Source: Bacillus sp. FJAT-27916 (GTDB taxonomy: Bacteria; Bacillota; Bacilli; Bacillales; Pradoshiaceae). From it: a DNA stretch of 64,000 nt. Below, one piece after another: positions 37,684-47,672 of the stretch. How positions within the stretch are numbered: position 1 is the stretch's first letter; each line of letters starts with the position of its first letter. The notes beneath the pieces are model-generated. The model made no database searches and was not told the origin of the DNA. It saw only the letters and a list, made by a program, of their open reading frames with translations. A program made the translations under genes and the position numbers. The stretch is from positions 778,942 to 842,941 of the forward strand of contig NZ_LFZV01000001.1 in the NCBI RefSeq assembly GCF_001183965.1, in the 5' to 3' direction.

Positions 37684-38494
37684 TGAAGGAATCACGAATA
37701 CCCGGGTCAAGAGCATCCAGACCGCGCCCTAAATCAGACGGGTGATGCGAGTCAGAGCCGTATACGAGCGGGATGCCCATACTAGCTGCTTCCTCGAGGA
37801 TGGCTGCAGGCGGATAAATATCTTCGCATAAAGGCTTGAACAGGCCGGCTGTGTTAACGTCGAGCTGGTAGCCCTTCTGTTTAATCAAGGGCAGAAGATC
37901 AAGCATCTGCCTAGTAGAATCATAACTGCTAGGATATTTTTTTTGGAATTTAGAAACAAGGGAAAGATGGCCAATCCGTTTTGGCTTGAACGGTCCGAGG
38001 TCGCTCATGATTGCTTTCTTCAATGTGCGGTAATAGGCATCATAGACAGCTTCGGTTGTGCCGAACCGGCTGATTATGCGCTCGAACTCTGAATCGCTGT
38101 AATCAAGGCAGAACCATTCATCCTCTAGCTGCAAGAAATGGACAGACAGAATGGAATCGGCCAGATTCGATCCAATCCTGCTTAATAAATGTTTGGTTTC
38201 TTCCTCCTGCCCTTCAATATAATCAATTTCTAATCCAATCTTTATTTCAATCTTCTCCCCATAAGTCTTCTGATAGCCCTTCAAATCTGTTAGATAAGAA
38301 CCGAACTTGCTGATGTCCATTGAGCTGTCCTTAGTTGGAGCAGGATCGGAGAAGTGTTCAGGCAGCGGAGCATGCTCCGTAAAGGTAATCCCGCGGTATC
38401 CTAATTGGATTGCACGTTCGATATAGGCGTTGATTTTTTCACTTGTCCCATGGGGGCAGTAATGTGTATGTACATGACCATCATAAATATCCAT
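37673..38494 (-). CDS. hisJ: Histidinol-phosphatase, PHP type
   Basis: A 273-residue PHP-domain phosphatase of histidine biosynthesis (histidinol-P to histidinol). The metal motif DGHVHTHYCPHG is at residues 5-16, followed by FTEHAPLPEHF, GLEIDYIEG, SVHFLQ and a C-terminal YGSDSHHPSDLG. The start is ATG 38494 with AAGGAGG; a 7-codon extension lies over that site. It is away from other his genes, as in B. subtilis. Confidence 0.9.
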   Translation of the reverse strand: MDIYDGHVHTHYCPHGTSEKINAYIERAIQLGYRGITFTEHAPLPEHFSDPAPTKDSSMDISKFGSYLTDLKGYQKTYGEKIEIKIGLEIDYIEGQEEETKHLLSRIGSNLADSILSVHFLQLEDEWFCLDYSDSEFERIISRFGTTEAVYDAYYRTLKKAIMSDLGPFKPKRIGHLSLVSKFQKKYPSSYDSTRQMLDLLPLIKQKGYQLDVNTAGLFKPLCEDIYPPAAILEEAASMGIPLVYGSDSHHPSDLGRGLDALDPGIRDSFIKP

Positions 38495-38685
38495 GATTCT
38501 CCTCCTTTTCGACAAATTTTATTTGTTTCGAGAGTTTTTGGCAAAAGATAAGTCGTTTAGGATAACTTTTTGCAGAAAATATCGCTTTTTATGGTTAAAA
38601 AAAGCCTGTGCCATGTTATCATTAAATCATTGATATGAACTTATATACATAAATATTTGTCTCGTGTTGAATAGGAGGCTTCTTT

Positions 38686-40386
38686 ATGAAGTATGTGATA
38701 GGGGGACTAGCGCTAATCTTTGTTGCCTTTATCGTCGGGATATTGGTAAGAAAGAAGCACTATAAGGAAATTGACAGACTTGCAGATAAGAAAATAGACA
38801 TCATGAACAGGCCGATTGCTGAGGAATTGGCTCGTGTGAAGAGTCTGAACATGACCGGTCAGACAGAGCGGCTGTTTGAACGCTGGCGGCAGGATTGGGA
38901 TACAATCCAGACAGAGCGGCTGGCAGAGGTGGAGAGTTTGCTCTTTGACGCGGAAGAATACACGGATAAATACCAGTTTAAGAAATCAGTGGCTGTCCAG
39001 CATGAGATTGATCGAATTTTGGACGAGACCGAGATTACGCTGGCCGCGATTCTCCATGAGTTGAATGATTTAATAGGCAGTGAAGAACAGAATAAGAAGC
39101 TCGTTGAGGAGCTTTTAATGTCCTATCGGGATGCGAAGAAGCATTTGCTCGCACACCGCCATACATTTGGGGATGCCGCTGAGCGTCTCGAACAGCAATT
39201 TGATGAATTAGCCGTTGAATTCCAGATGTTTAATACACAGACAGAATCAGGCGATTATTTAGAGGCAAGGGAGCAGGTGCTCTCCATAGAAGCCAAACTG
39301 ATTGCCATTCAAGAGAAGATGGAGAAGATTCCAGATCTCCTGGCGAATTGCCAAATACATATTCCAAGCCTGCTGCATGAGCTGAAGACGGGATATACAG
39401 AAATGTGTTCACAGGGCTATCCGCTCAGCCATATTTATTTTGATACTGAGCTCGAGAAGATGGAGCAGCAGCTGGCGGAGGCCAAATTCCTCTTAAAGGA
39501 AACAAAAGCAGATGAAGCGACAGAGGAAGTTGAGAAGCTGAATGAAACGATCCAGTCCTTCTACGATCTTCTTGAGAAGGAGGTAATGGCCCGTCAGTAT
39601 GTTCTATCTGTCAAGAATATGTACCAGCAGAAGCTCGACCAATCCATTGATCGTCTTGAGCAATTAGATGATGAAACCGAAGTGGTCAAACAGATTTACC
39701 AAATGCCGGAAAAGGAGCTCGAGGTCCGCACGAATATTGAAAAGACGTTAATCAATATTAAAGCGAAATGGGAGCTCTTGAAGGACAGGCTTGCTGAGGA
39801 AAAAACGGCCTACACGGTGTTAAAGGAAGATATAGTTGAGCTTGAGGCGAAGCTTGATGCATTAGAAAAGGCTCAGAAAGAATATGAAGAGAAGCTGAAT
39901 GCCCTTCGCAAGGATGAACTTGAATCAAGGGAGACGATTCGCAAGCTTCAAAAGAATATGACAGAATCACTGCGGATGGTTCAAGAAAGCAACTTGCCAG
40001 GCATGCCGACCTCCTATGAACTGATGGTTGTCCAAGCGAAGGAGAGTCTTGCCGACGTGAAAGCGAAGCTGGATGAAAAGCCGCTGAATATGAATGCCGT
40101 CATGCATTATCTTGATATTGCGAGCGTCGCTGTCAGCCGTGTTCGCGAAGCGACTGAGCATTTGACGGAGCAGGTGCATCTTGCTGAGAAGGTAATCCAA
40201 TACGGAAATCGGTATAGAAGACAATACCCATCCGTTGCAGCAGCCTTAAGTGATGCAGAGAACAAATTCCGTAATTATCAATATGAGGATGCGCTTGAGC
40301 AGGCAGCCACTGCGATTGAGCAAGTGGAACCGGGCTCATTGAAGAAAATCCAAGATTTACTGGAACAAGATCATAGTGCTAATTAG
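38686..40386 (+). CDS. ezrA: Septation ring formation regulator EzrA
   Basis: A 566-residue membrane-anchored protein. It has an N-terminal membrane helix with the amino end outside (about residues 3-22), then long spectrin-like coiled coils to the C-terminus. The family start IGGLALIFVAFIVGILVRKK is present. It negatively regulates FtsZ polymerisation and helps recruit PBPs. Monocistronic with its own terminator. Confidence 0.93.
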   Translation: MKYVIGGLALIFVAFIVGILVRKKHYKEIDRLADKKIDIMNRPIAEELARVKSLNMTGQTERLFERWRQDWDTIQTERLAEVESLLFDAEEYTDKYQFKKSVAVQHEIDRILDETEITLAAILHELNDLIGSEEQNKKLVEELLMSYRDAKKHLLAHRHTFGDAAERLEQQFDELAVEFQMFNTQTESGDYLEAREQVLSIEAKLIAIQEKMEKIPDLLANCQIHIPSLLHELKTGYTEMCSQGYPLSHIYFDTELEKMEQQLAEAKFLLKETKADEATEEVEKLNETIQSFYDLLEKEVMARQYVLSVKNMYQQKLDQSIDRLEQLDDETEVVKQIYQMPEKELEVRTNIEKTLINIKAKWELLKDRLAEEKTAYTVLKEDIVELEAKLDALEKAQKEYEEKLNALRKDELESRETIRKLQKNMTESLRMVQESNLPGMPTSYELMVVQAKESLADVKAKLDEKPLNMNAVMHYLDIASVAVSRVREATEHLTEQVHLAEKVIQYGNRYRRQYPSVAAALSDAENKFRNYQYEDALEQAATAIEQVEPGSLKKIQDLLEQDHSAN

Positions 40387-40419
40387 ACCAGTCCACTTTG
40401 ACCATGGACTGGTCTTTCC
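40384..40419 (+). terminator. Terminator of ezrA
   Basis: GACCAGTCCA/TGGACTGGTC stem followed by TTTCCTTT. Confidence 0.8.
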
Positions 40420-40535
40420 TTTGGATAGCGGTTCTTAAAGGTGAGAAAATAACGCTAAGTTGAAATCTGCAGCTTTATAAACTGGGAAGTTTATGCTACA
40501 TTTTCTAATTGATAGGCTAGGGAAGGAGAAATCCA

Positions 40536-41681
40536 ATGATTTATTTGGACAACAGTGCAACGACACAACCATATCCAGCCGTGCTGGATTCATTTATGAA
40601 GGTTTCAACTGGCTTTTGGGGAAATCCTTCCTCGCTCCATGGCTTTGGAGGAAAGGCCGAACAATTGCTTGCGAAGGCACGTGAACAAGCCGCAAATATG
40701 CTGGGGGTGAATCCAGCAGAGATTATTTTTACCTCTGGAGGTTCAGAGAGCAATAATCTCGCTATTAAGGGGGCGGCCCTGCAATACAAAGGCCGGGGAA
40801 AGCATATTATCACATCCTCTATTGAACATCCCTCCGTGCTTAATCCGACAGAGCAGCTGAAGGATTTAGGGTATGAGATTACCTATCTGCCGGTGGATGA
40901 AGTTGGACGTGTATGTGTGAATCAATTAAAGGAAGCGATACGGGAAGAGACGATTCTCGTTTCGATTATGCATATCAATAATGAGATAGGCTCTATCCAG
41001 CCAATCGAAGAAATAGGGGAGCTGCTGAAGCAGTATCCAAAGATTCTCTTCCATGTAGATGGCGTACAGGGCTATAGTAAGGTGAATCTTTCCTTGAGCC
41101 GTTCCCATGTAGATCTGTATTCATTATCAGGTCATAAGATACATGGATTGAAGGGAACGGGCCTTCTGTACAAACGGGAGGGAATTAAGCTATCTCCTCT
41201 CATTGCCGGCGGAAACCAGGAGTCGGGATTCAGGAGCGGGACAGAAAGTGTGGCCGGAGCCGTATCATTAGCTAAGGCGATGCGTCTTGTGACGGAGCAG
41301 AGTGTGAAAAGTCTTGAAAGGATGAAGGAGCTGCAAGCCTATACGATGAGCCGGCTGGCAGAAGTAGATGGCGTTGTCATCAATACGCCTCAGAACGGGG
41401 CCGCACCGCATATTATTAATTTTTCGATTCCAGGCCTAAAATCAGAGGCCTTTGTGCATACGCTTGAGGATGAGGAGATTTATGTCTCTACGACAAGTGC
41501 CTGCTCCTCAAAGAAAAAATCAATGAGTCATACATTGCTTCAAATGGGCAAGAGCGAGAAAATCGCCAGCAGCTCAATCCGAATCAGCCTTCATTTTGAT
41601 TTGGAGAAAAAAGATATCGATCAGGCCGTTTCCGCAGTGGACAAGGCCATTCAAATGTTAAGTGAGGTTAGTAAAAAATGA
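40536..41681 (+). CDS. nifZ: Cysteine desulfurase NifZ
   Basis: A 381-residue PLP enzyme of the NifS/IscS family. It has N-terminal MIYLDNSATTQPYP, the PLP Lys in SLSGHKIHGLKGTG (about residue 200) and the catalytic Cys in STTSACSSKKK (about 325). In B. subtilis NifZ gives sulfur to ThiI for 4-thiouridine in tRNA. Here thiI overlaps its stop by 4 nt, which supports the same pairing. GGAG ribosome site. Confidence 0.93.
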   Translation: MIYLDNSATTQPYPAVLDSFMKVSTGFWGNPSSLHGFGGKAEQLLAKAREQAANMLGVNPAEIIFTSGGSESNNLAIKGAALQYKGRGKHIITSSIEHPSVLNPTEQLKDLGYEITYLPVDEVGRVCVNQLKEAIREETILVSIMHINNEIGSIQPIEEIGELLKQYPKILFHVDGVQGYSKVNLSLSRSHVDLYSLSGHKIHGLKGTGLLYKREGIKLSPLIAGGNQESGFRSGTESVAGAVSLAKAMRLVTEQSVKSLERMKELQAYTMSRLAEVDGVVINTPQNGAAPHIINFSIPGLKSEAFVHTLEDEEIYVSTTSACSSKKKSMSHTLLQMGKSEKIASSSIRISLHFDLEKKDIDQAVSAVDKAIQMLSEVSKK

Positions 41682-42889
41682 TTAAATTTGACCATATTGT
41701 CGTGCGTTACGGGGAGATAACCTTAAAGAAACGAAACCGTAAAAGCTTTATCACCCAACTGAAGAAAAATGTGAAAAATGCCTTGATGGATTATCCGAAT
41801 GTGCGGATTGAAGCGCAGCATGAGCGCATGTATATTCATTTAAACGGTGCGGGCCATGAAGAGGTGATTGACCGTATGAAAAAAGTATATGGTATTTCCT
41901 CTTTAAGTCCAGCCCTGAAAGTGGAAAAGGAAATTCCGGCCATTCAGGAATCGGCACTCTTCTATATCAACAACCTTTCAAGAGATATTGAGACATTCAA
42001 GATTGATGCAAAACGGGCTGACAAGACATTTCCTTATTCAACCTATGACCTGAATGGGCTCGTTGGCGGATATTGCCTCCAGCATAAGGAAGGCTTGAAG
42101 GTAGATGTGCATAATCCGGATCTGAAGCTCCGTGTTGAGGTACGCAAGGATGCTGCCTATATTACGGGTGAGAAGATTGCTGCTGCAGGCGGTTTGCCAA
42201 TCGGGAGCAGCGGTTCTGCGATGCTTATGCTAAGCGGCGGCATTGACAGCCCTGTTGCAGGATTCTTAACGATGAAGCGAGGCGTAGAGATTGAATGCGT
42301 CCACTTCTACAGCCCGCCGTTCACGAGTGAACGCTCTAAACAGAAGGTCATTGATTTGGCGGAGAAATTAGCAGAAGTGAATGGGCGGATGGTGCTGCAT
42401 ATCGTTCCATTTACCGAAATCCAAAAGCTCATCCAAAAGCAAATCCCGGATAATTATACGATGACAACAACACGCCGGCTTATGCTGCGTGTCACTGATG
42501 CGATTCGGGAACAGCGCAAAGCCCTCGCTATCGTTACCGGAGAGAGCCTAGGCCAGGTGGCCAGCCAGACGATGGAGAGTATGTTTACAATTAACGAAGT
42601 GACGAATACACCTATTCTTCGTCCTCTATTAGCCATGGACAAAACGGAGATCATTGAGATTGCCGAGCGAATTGGCACGCATGACATCTCCATCCGTCCG
42701 TTTGAGGATTGCTGTACCGTCTTCACGCCGGCCAATCCTAAGACAAAGCCTAGAAGAGAGAAGGTTAATCATTACGAATCCTTCACGGATTTTGAACCAT
42801 ATATCCAAGAAGCTGTAGAAAAAACAGAGACCATTATCTTCAGCAATAAGGAGAAGAAAAAGGAAGAAGCAACGGACGAGTTGTTCTAA
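41678..42889 (+). CDS. thiI: tRNA 4-thiouridine synthetase ThiI
   Basis: A 403-residue protein: ferredoxin-like and THUMP domains (about 1-165), then a PP-loop adenylating domain with SGGIDSPVAGF (about 187-197). It has no C-terminal rhodanese domain, as usual in Bacilli, so sulfur must come from NifZ's persulfide in another way than in E. coli. It modifies U8 in tRNA. The C-terminal tail is K/E-rich. Confidence 0.93.
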   Translation: MIKFDHIVVRYGEITLKKRNRKSFITQLKKNVKNALMDYPNVRIEAQHERMYIHLNGAGHEEVIDRMKKVYGISSLSPALKVEKEIPAIQESALFYINNLSRDIETFKIDAKRADKTFPYSTYDLNGLVGGYCLQHKEGLKVDVHNPDLKLRVEVRKDAAYITGEKIAAAGGLPIGSSGSAMLMLSGGIDSPVAGFLTMKRGVEIECVHFYSPPFTSERSKQKVIDLAEKLAEVNGRMVLHIVPFTEIQKLIQKQIPDNYTMTTTRRLMLRVTDAIREQRKALAIVTGESLGQVASQTMESMFTINEVTNTPILRPLLAMDKTEIIEIAERIGTHDISIRPFEDCCTVFTPANPKTKPRREKVNHYESFTDFEPYIQEAVEKTETIIFSNKEKKKEEATDELF

Positions 42890-42923
42890 ATCATATTTGT
42901 GAACAATTACCATATTGGGTTTC

Positions 42924-42953
42924 GCATATCGGCATGTGTTTTGACACACTCTA
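42924..42953 (+). promoter_or_regulatory. SigG-type promoter of sspA
   Basis: GCATA (42924-42928), 18 bp, CACTCTA (42947-42953), close to the forespore SigG consensus GHATR/CATWHTA. Confidence 0.6.
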
Positions 42954-42977
42954 TACTCACAAGGAGGTGAAAAACAC

Positions 42978-43178
42978 ATGTCAAACAACTCAAACAACCT
43001 TTTGGTACCAGGAGTAGAACAAGCTCTTGATCAAATGAAATACGAAATCGCTTCTGAGTTCGGAGTACAACTTGGAGGAGAAACAACTTCTCGCGCTAAC
43101 GGTTCCGTTGGTGGAGAAATCACAAAACGCCTTGTCCAAATGGCAGAGCAACAATTGGGTGGAGGTTACTCCCGATAA
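42978..43178 (+). CDS. sspA: Small acid-soluble spore protein, alpha/beta type
   Basis: A 66-residue DNA-binding SASP made in the forespore to protect DNA. It has the germination protease site [10 protein letters not shown] (about residues 21-30), the conserved C-terminal block [19 protein letters not shown] and N-terminal [24 protein letters not shown] ribosome site. It marks the organism as a spore former. SigG-like promoter and terminator fit a single-gene unit. Confidence 0.97.
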   Translation: MSNNSNNLLVPGVEQALDQMKYEIASEFGVQLGGETTSRANGSVGGEITKRLVQMAEQQLGGGYSR

Positions 43179-43194
43179 TTTCATACAATTGGCT

Positions 43195-43232
43195 ACAGAA
43201 AGCGGACCTATGGTCCGCTTTCTTCTTGTTTC
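43195..43232 (+). terminator. Terminator of sspA
   Basis: AGAAAGCGGACC/GGTCCGCTTTCT stem, loop TAT, T-rich tail. Confidence 0.9.
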
Positions 43233-43334
43233 GGGGAGTAGACAAGAATAAAATCCAATATAAATAATAAAAATATTCAAAAAATCATGTATAATAGCTA
43301 TGGTTACCATAAATTGTTAAAGGGAGTGGGGAGT

Positions 43335-44915
43335 TTGACTGAGAACCTGATTGCACCTGAGCAATACAATTTAGTGGATGAGATTGAGAAGTATGCAAAA
43401 TATGAACGTAGAAAAGCGCTTATTTGGAGAAATGAAAGCGGTTTAACGGAAGAGATGACGTACAAGGAGCTTATGAGGACAGTTAATAAAACAGCAAATG
43501 TCTTCCTCAGTGAAGGGCTCAAGGCAGGCGATAAGATGCTGATCATGGTACCGAGGCTTATAGAGGCGTATACGGTTTATTTAGCGGCATTAAAGATTGG
43601 GCTGGTGGTCATACCATGTTCAGAAATGCTTCGCATAAAGGATTTACAATATCGAATTGACCATTCGGAAGCAAGAGCTGTGCTGGTACATAAACCATTT
43701 GTGGATACCTTTAAAGGCTTATCATCCAAAGAAACATTACATAAATTTATCATCAATGGCCAAGAAGAGGGATGGATCGAGCTTGACGACAAAATCAAGC
43801 ATGCGGATAGCCTTCTAAAGACAGCTAAGACAAAGCGGGAGGATATGGCCTTTCTCTCCTATACATCCGGTACCACTGGGCAGCCAAAAGGTGTCGTTCA
43901 TACACACGGGTGGGCTTATGCCCATTTACGGACGGCAGCGAGCAATTGGCTCGCGATTGAAGAAGAGGATGTTGTTTGGGCAACGGCGGGGCCAGGCTGG
44001 CAGAAATGGATTTGGAGTCCGTTCCTGTCTGTGCTAGGTTCAGGAGCTACGGGTTTTGTTTATAACGGGAAATTTGAGCCTAAGAAATATCTTCAGCTGC
44101 TTGATGACTACTCCATTAATGTCCTATGCTGTACACCGACAGAATATCGATTGATGGCCAAGGTCGATCATTTATCAGATTATAAGCTGCAGCACCTTCA
44201 TAGTGCTGTCTCAGCAGGCGAGCCGCTGAACCGGGAAGTCATTGATACATTTCGGACTCATTTTGGTGTGACCGTCCGGGATGGCTATGGACAAACAGAG
44301 AATACGCTCTTGGTCGGTGTAACGAAAGGGATGGATGTTAAACCAGGCTCAATGGGCAAGCCGACACCTGGGAATAAGGTCGAGGTAATTGATGAAGAGG
44401 GCAGCCCATGTGCAGTTGGCTTAACAGGCGATATTGCCGTGCATATAGAAACACCAGCTCTTTTTAAGGAATATTATAAGGACCCTGAAAGAACATCGAT
44501 GCAATTCAGAGGAGATTATTATATAACAGGCGATAAAGCAAAAAAAGATGAGGACGGATACTTTTGGTTTGAGGGGCGCAGAGATGATATTATCATCAGT
44601 TCAGGCTATACAATCGGCCCGTTTGAGGTGGAGGATGCGCTCGTGAAACATCCGCATGTAAAGGAATGTGCGGTTGTAGCGAGTCCTGATGAAGAGAGGG
44701 GACAAATCGTCAAAGCTTTTGTCGTATTGCGGGAAGATGCCCCGGAGCCTTCCGATGAGCTGATTAAAGAACTGCAGAACCACGTGAAGGCAATGACCGC
44801 ACCGTACAAATATCCACGTAAAATCTCTTTTGTGGAGGACCTTCCAAAAACGATCTCAGGAAAGATTATGAGGGTCGAATTAAGGAAGCTGGAAGTAGAA
44901 AACCAGAAGGCATAG
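43335..44915 (+). CDS. ytcI: AMP-forming acyl-CoA synthetase YtcI
   Basis: A 526-residue ANL-superfamily acyl-CoA ligase. It has YTSGTTGQPKGV (A3), DGYGQTENT (A5), GDKAKKDEDGYFWFEGRRDDII (hinge) and C-terminal LPKTISGKIMR with the catalytic lysine. Similarity is to B. subtilis YtcI and to acetate/medium- or branched-chain acyl-CoA synthetases; the acyl substrate is not determined. TTG 43335 follows GGAGTGGGGAG; a 16-codon upstream extension has no ribosome site. A second acyl-CoA ligase in addition to AcsA. Confidence 0.85.
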   Translation: MTENLIAPEQYNLVDEIEKYAKYERRKALIWRNESGLTEEMTYKELMRTVNKTANVFLSEGLKAGDKMLIMVPRLIEAYTVYLAALKIGLVVIPCSEMLRIKDLQYRIDHSEARAVLVHKPFVDTFKGLSSKETLHKFIINGQEEGWIELDDKIKHADSLLKTAKTKREDMAFLSYTSGTTGQPKGVVHTHGWAYAHLRTAASNWLAIEEEDVVWATAGPGWQKWIWSPFLSVLGSGATGFVYNGKFEPKKYLQLLDDYSINVLCCTPTEYRLMAKVDHLSDYKLQHLHSAVSAGEPLNREVIDTFRTHFGVTVRDGYGQTENTLLVGVTKGMDVKPGSMGKPTPGNKVEVIDEEGSPCAVGLTGDIAVHIETPALFKEYYKDPERTSMQFRGDYYITGDKAKKDEDGYFWFEGRRDDIIISSGYTIGPFEVEDALVKHPHVKECAVVASPDEERGQIVKAFVVLREDAPEPSDELIKELQNHVKAMTAPYKYPRKISFVEDLPKTISGKIMRVELRKLEVENQKA

Positions 44916-45092
44916 ACATAAAAGAAGCTGATCTTTGGCCCGCTTTCGAGTGGACTTAGGTCAGCTTTGTTCGTTTGGATATGGTAAGCGGAGGAGCAGT
45001 CTTCTCATAATAGTGATTGAAAAAGCTCCTGTTATCTTAATATCGACATAAAATCTGGATACTGTTGCATTGCATAAAAACACTATGCGCCA

Positions 45093-45130
45093 AATAAAAA
45101 ACAGGTGAAAAGATGTTTTTCACCTGTTTC
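45093..45130. terminator. Terminator of nadK2 (bidirectional)
   Basis: ACAGGTGAAAA/TTTTCACCTGT stem with a GATG loop. Confidence 0.85.
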
Positions 45131-45136
45131 ATTCGT

Positions 45137-45937
45137 TTATAGGAATGTCCGCTGAACCTTTTCCCAAAAGGAGTTGTCGCGCAGCTTGACGGTTTTAATC
45201 GTGCGGCCGCTAAGGCGGAAGTCCAATTGTTCGATATGCTGGATGCTCATGGCCTCATTGTCCATTCCAATGACCGGATAATCATCACCCGTTTTAGAAA
45301 GACGGAGTGTAAGTACGCGGTCGCTTCCGAGAATGAAGGAGGAGCCTAATGTCCGGTAATGGTTATTATTCATGGATGCGATTTCGCTTACCTGCATACA
45401 ATGCAATGTTGGGTCAACGACAGCTCCGTTAAGGGATTTATTGTAGGCGGTCGAACCGGTAGGGGTTGCAATAACCATCCCATCCCCGCGGAATGTCTCA
45501 AACGGCTGACCATCAATATCAACTTCGATGACAAAAGTTTTGATCAAGGAGGAGCGGAAGGAGCATTCATTCAAGCAATCGAAGCTGTACTCATTGTCAA
45601 TGGTCACTTCAATGGTCGGGTACTTTCTAACCTCAATGACAGATCTGGTGACAGCGTCAACCATCTTTTCTGTATCATCAATATAAAAATCACAGTACAT
45701 ATTTAATTTCTTGTTAAGGGATATCCCTGCATAGAGGCAATCCTCCCGGAAATCCGTCTTGCGGACGGCTTGCAGGAATGTGCCGTCATCACCGATGCTG
45801 ACAATGATATTTGCTTCCGCAGGGTTCTCAACAGTTTTGAACCCGTATTTATCTGTGTTTGCTTTAATGGTCTCAATTCTTTCGAGAATATCCTTGTCTT
45901 TCTTGTGATAGAAATAGATATTTTTACGGTTGTCCAT
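45137..45937 (-). CDS. ytdI: NAD kinase (NadK2/YtdI type)
   Basis: A 266-residue cytosolic kinase making NADP from NAD. The nucleotide motif is IVSIGDDGTFLQAV (about residues 46-59), GDDG rather than GGDG. Further markers are LNECSFRSSL and the glycine-rich GDGMVIATPTGSTAYNKS (about 150-167). Bacilli usually carry two NAD kinases; position matches the second one (ytdI). ATG 45937 with GGAGG. Divergent from sppA. Confidence 0.9.
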   Translation of the reverse strand: MDNRKNIYFYHKKDKDILERIETIKANTDKYGFKTVENPAEANIIVSIGDDGTFLQAVRKTDFREDCLYAGISLNKKLNMYCDFYIDDTEKMVDAVTRSVIEVRKYPTIEVTIDNEYSFDCLNECSFRSSLIKTFVIEVDIDGQPFETFRGDGMVIATPTGSTAYNKSLNGAVVDPTLHCMQVSEIASMNNNHYRTLGSSFILGSDRVLTLRLSKTGDDYPVIGMDNEAMSIQHIEQLDFRLSGRTIKTVKLRDNSFWEKVQRTFL

Positions 45938-46067
45938 TTAGCGAAACCTCCTTAATAGGCAGTACATGCTGAATTCTTAGCAAATTTAAGTTTGCCCAAC
46001 ATCGACATGTTATAATAATTTTATCAGTAAAATAAGAAGATTCAAACTTTGACAGGGGGAATAATGT

Positions 46068-47060
46068 GTGAACAAAAAAAGATGGCTTAGCTTAGGGATT
46101 GCAGCAGTTATTTTCTTCGCATCAATCTTAATGAATTCGATTTCCTTGCTGGCTTCTTCAGATGACAAAGTTATGTCCGAATTCTTCGAAGCGGAAGAGG
46201 AAGTCATTGAGGATGGAGATTATGAGCAGAAAATTGTCGTCCTGGATATCGATGGAACGATTGCTGATACAGGTGAGGAGTCCTCACTCCTATCCACGGG
46301 CGGATATAATCATCAGGCATTGCTTAAACATTTAGATACCGTTGCTGAGGATGATACAATCGGCGGGCTTGTACTTGAAGTGAATTCACCTGGAGGCGGT
46401 GTCCATGAGAGTGCGGAAATCCACCGGAAGATTCAGGCGGTCAAAAAAGCTGGAAAGCCAGTGTATGTAGCCATGGGCTCAATGGCTGCTTCAGGCGGGT
46501 ATTATGTCTCAACGCCAGCAGATAAGATTTATGCAAGTCCAGAGACATTAACGGGGTCACTGGGTGTTATCATGCAAAGCTATAATTTTGAAGGCCTTGC
46601 CGAAAAATACGGGATTGATTTTGTTACGATTAAGAGCGGGAAATTCAAGGATATGGGAAACTCCTTCCGTGATATGACCGATGAGGAAAAGAAAATTCTC
46701 CAATCTTTAGTGGATAACTCCTATAATCAATTCGTGAAGGTAATTGCAGAGGGAAGAGGCATGTCTGAAGATGAGGTCCGTAAAGTGGCGGATGGCCGGA
46801 TCTATGACGGCCGTCAGGCGAAGGATTTGAATCTTATTGATGAGCTTGGCTATATCGATGATGCTATTGCCGGCATGAAGAAAAATGAAGACCTGAAGGG
46901 TGCAGCTGTTGTTAAGCTGACAGATACAATTGGGTTTGGCTCCATGCTGAATTTAAAGCTCACTCAATGGGTTGGAGGTAATAATGAGGCAGGTATCATT
47001 AAAAGCATCATGACCGAAAATCAATCTCCGCAAATGATGTACCTATATTCTGGAGAGTAA
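46068..47060 (+). CDS. sppA: Signal peptide peptidase SppA (S49)
   Basis: A 330-residue membrane serine protease. It has an N-terminal membrane anchor (about residues 7-29) and an S49 domain: LEVNSPGGGVHESAEI, catalytic Ser in AMGSMAASGGYY (about 147), the TLTGSLGVIMQ segment and the Lys dyad partner in TIKSGKFKDMG (about 199). It degrades leftover signal peptides in the membrane and, in B. subtilis, contributes to antimicrobial-peptide resistance. It starts at GTG 46068 behind AGGGGG. yteJ follows 12 nt later. Confidence 0.92.
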   Translation: MNKKRWLSLGIAAVIFFASILMNSISLLASSDDKVMSEFFEAEEEVIEDGDYEQKIVVLDIDGTIADTGEESSLLSTGGYNHQALLKHLDTVAEDDTIGGLVLEVNSPGGGVHESAEIHRKIQAVKKAGKPVYVAMGSMAASGGYYVSTPADKIYASPETLTGSLGVIMQSYNFEGLAEKYGIDFVTIKSGKFKDMGNSFRDMTDEEKKILQSLVDNSYNQFVKVIAEGRGMSEDEVRKVADGRIYDGRQAKDLNLIDELGYIDDAIAGMKKNEDLKGAAVVKLTDTIGFGSMLNLKLTQWVGGNNEAGIIKSIMTENQSPQMMYLYSGE

Positions 47061-47072
47061 GGAGGCACGGGA

Positions 47073-47573
47073 ATGACGGATATTCATGAGAACAGCTTGA
47101 ACGAGCAAGATACACATATACAGGCGGCCGAGGATTTCTCCCCAGAAGGGAAGGGGCTGACCCGTGCCGGTTTTTGGATGAGGTTTTGGGCGTACATAAT
47201 TGATTTTCTGATTGTAGGGAGCATCAGCCGGCTTTTTATCAAGCCGATTTTCCGGCTGCTCGATATTCCCATTGACAGCAGCGGAATTTTATCGCCGTAT
47301 ACGGTGGTTGATTCAATTGTCTTTTTCGGATATTTTTTCATTATGACGTTCATTTTTGCCCAAACATTAGGGAAAATGGTGATGGGACTGCATGTTACTT
47401 CGCTGACTCAAGATAAGCTGGATTGGAAGACGGTATTGTTCAGGGAATGGATAGGAAGATATATTTCAGCCTTCTTCCTGCTTGGTTATATTGTCGTAGC
47501 CTTTAACCCGCGCAAACAAGGCTTCCATGATATGTTCAGCGATACAGTAGTCGTCCTTGATAAAGAGCGCTAG
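47073..47573 (+). CDS. yteJ: RDD-family membrane protein YteJ (SppI-like)
   Basis: A 166-residue protein with an acidic cytosolic N-terminus and three membrane helices. It has the RDD pattern AGFWMRFWAYIIDFLIVGSI (Arg and Asp, from about residue 30) and FNPRKQGFHDMFSDTVVV. It is in an operon with sppA. In B. subtilis the neighbour was reported as an inhibitor of SppA (SppI); that function is taken from family knowledge. AAGGAGG ribosome site. Confidence 0.87.
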   Translation: MTDIHENSLNEQDTHIQAAEDFSPEGKGLTRAGFWMRFWAYIIDFLIVGSISRLFIKPIFRLLDIPIDSSGILSPYTVVDSIVFFGYFFIMTFIFAQTLGKMVMGLHVTSLTQDKLDWKTVLFREWIGRYISAFFLLGYIVVAFNPRKQGFHDMFSDTVVVLDKER

Positions 47574-47586
47574 AAAACAACTATCA

Positions 47587-47627
47587 AAAACCTGCCTGTT
47601 GATAAAACAGGCAGGTTTATTTTTTAG
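47587..47627 (+). terminator. Terminator of sppA-yteJ
   Basis: AACCTGCCTGTT/AACAGGCAGGTT stem, GATAA loop, ATTTTTT tail. Confidence 0.9.
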
Positions 47628-47672
47628 GCGGACTGTCCATACTGATTGGTTGATAAGTCAGGGGGGTTTGGT

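Noticed and set aside
42978-43178. sspA as part of the thiI operon
   Set aside because: A SigG-like promoter and a terminator bound sspA, so it is a separate sporulation unit.
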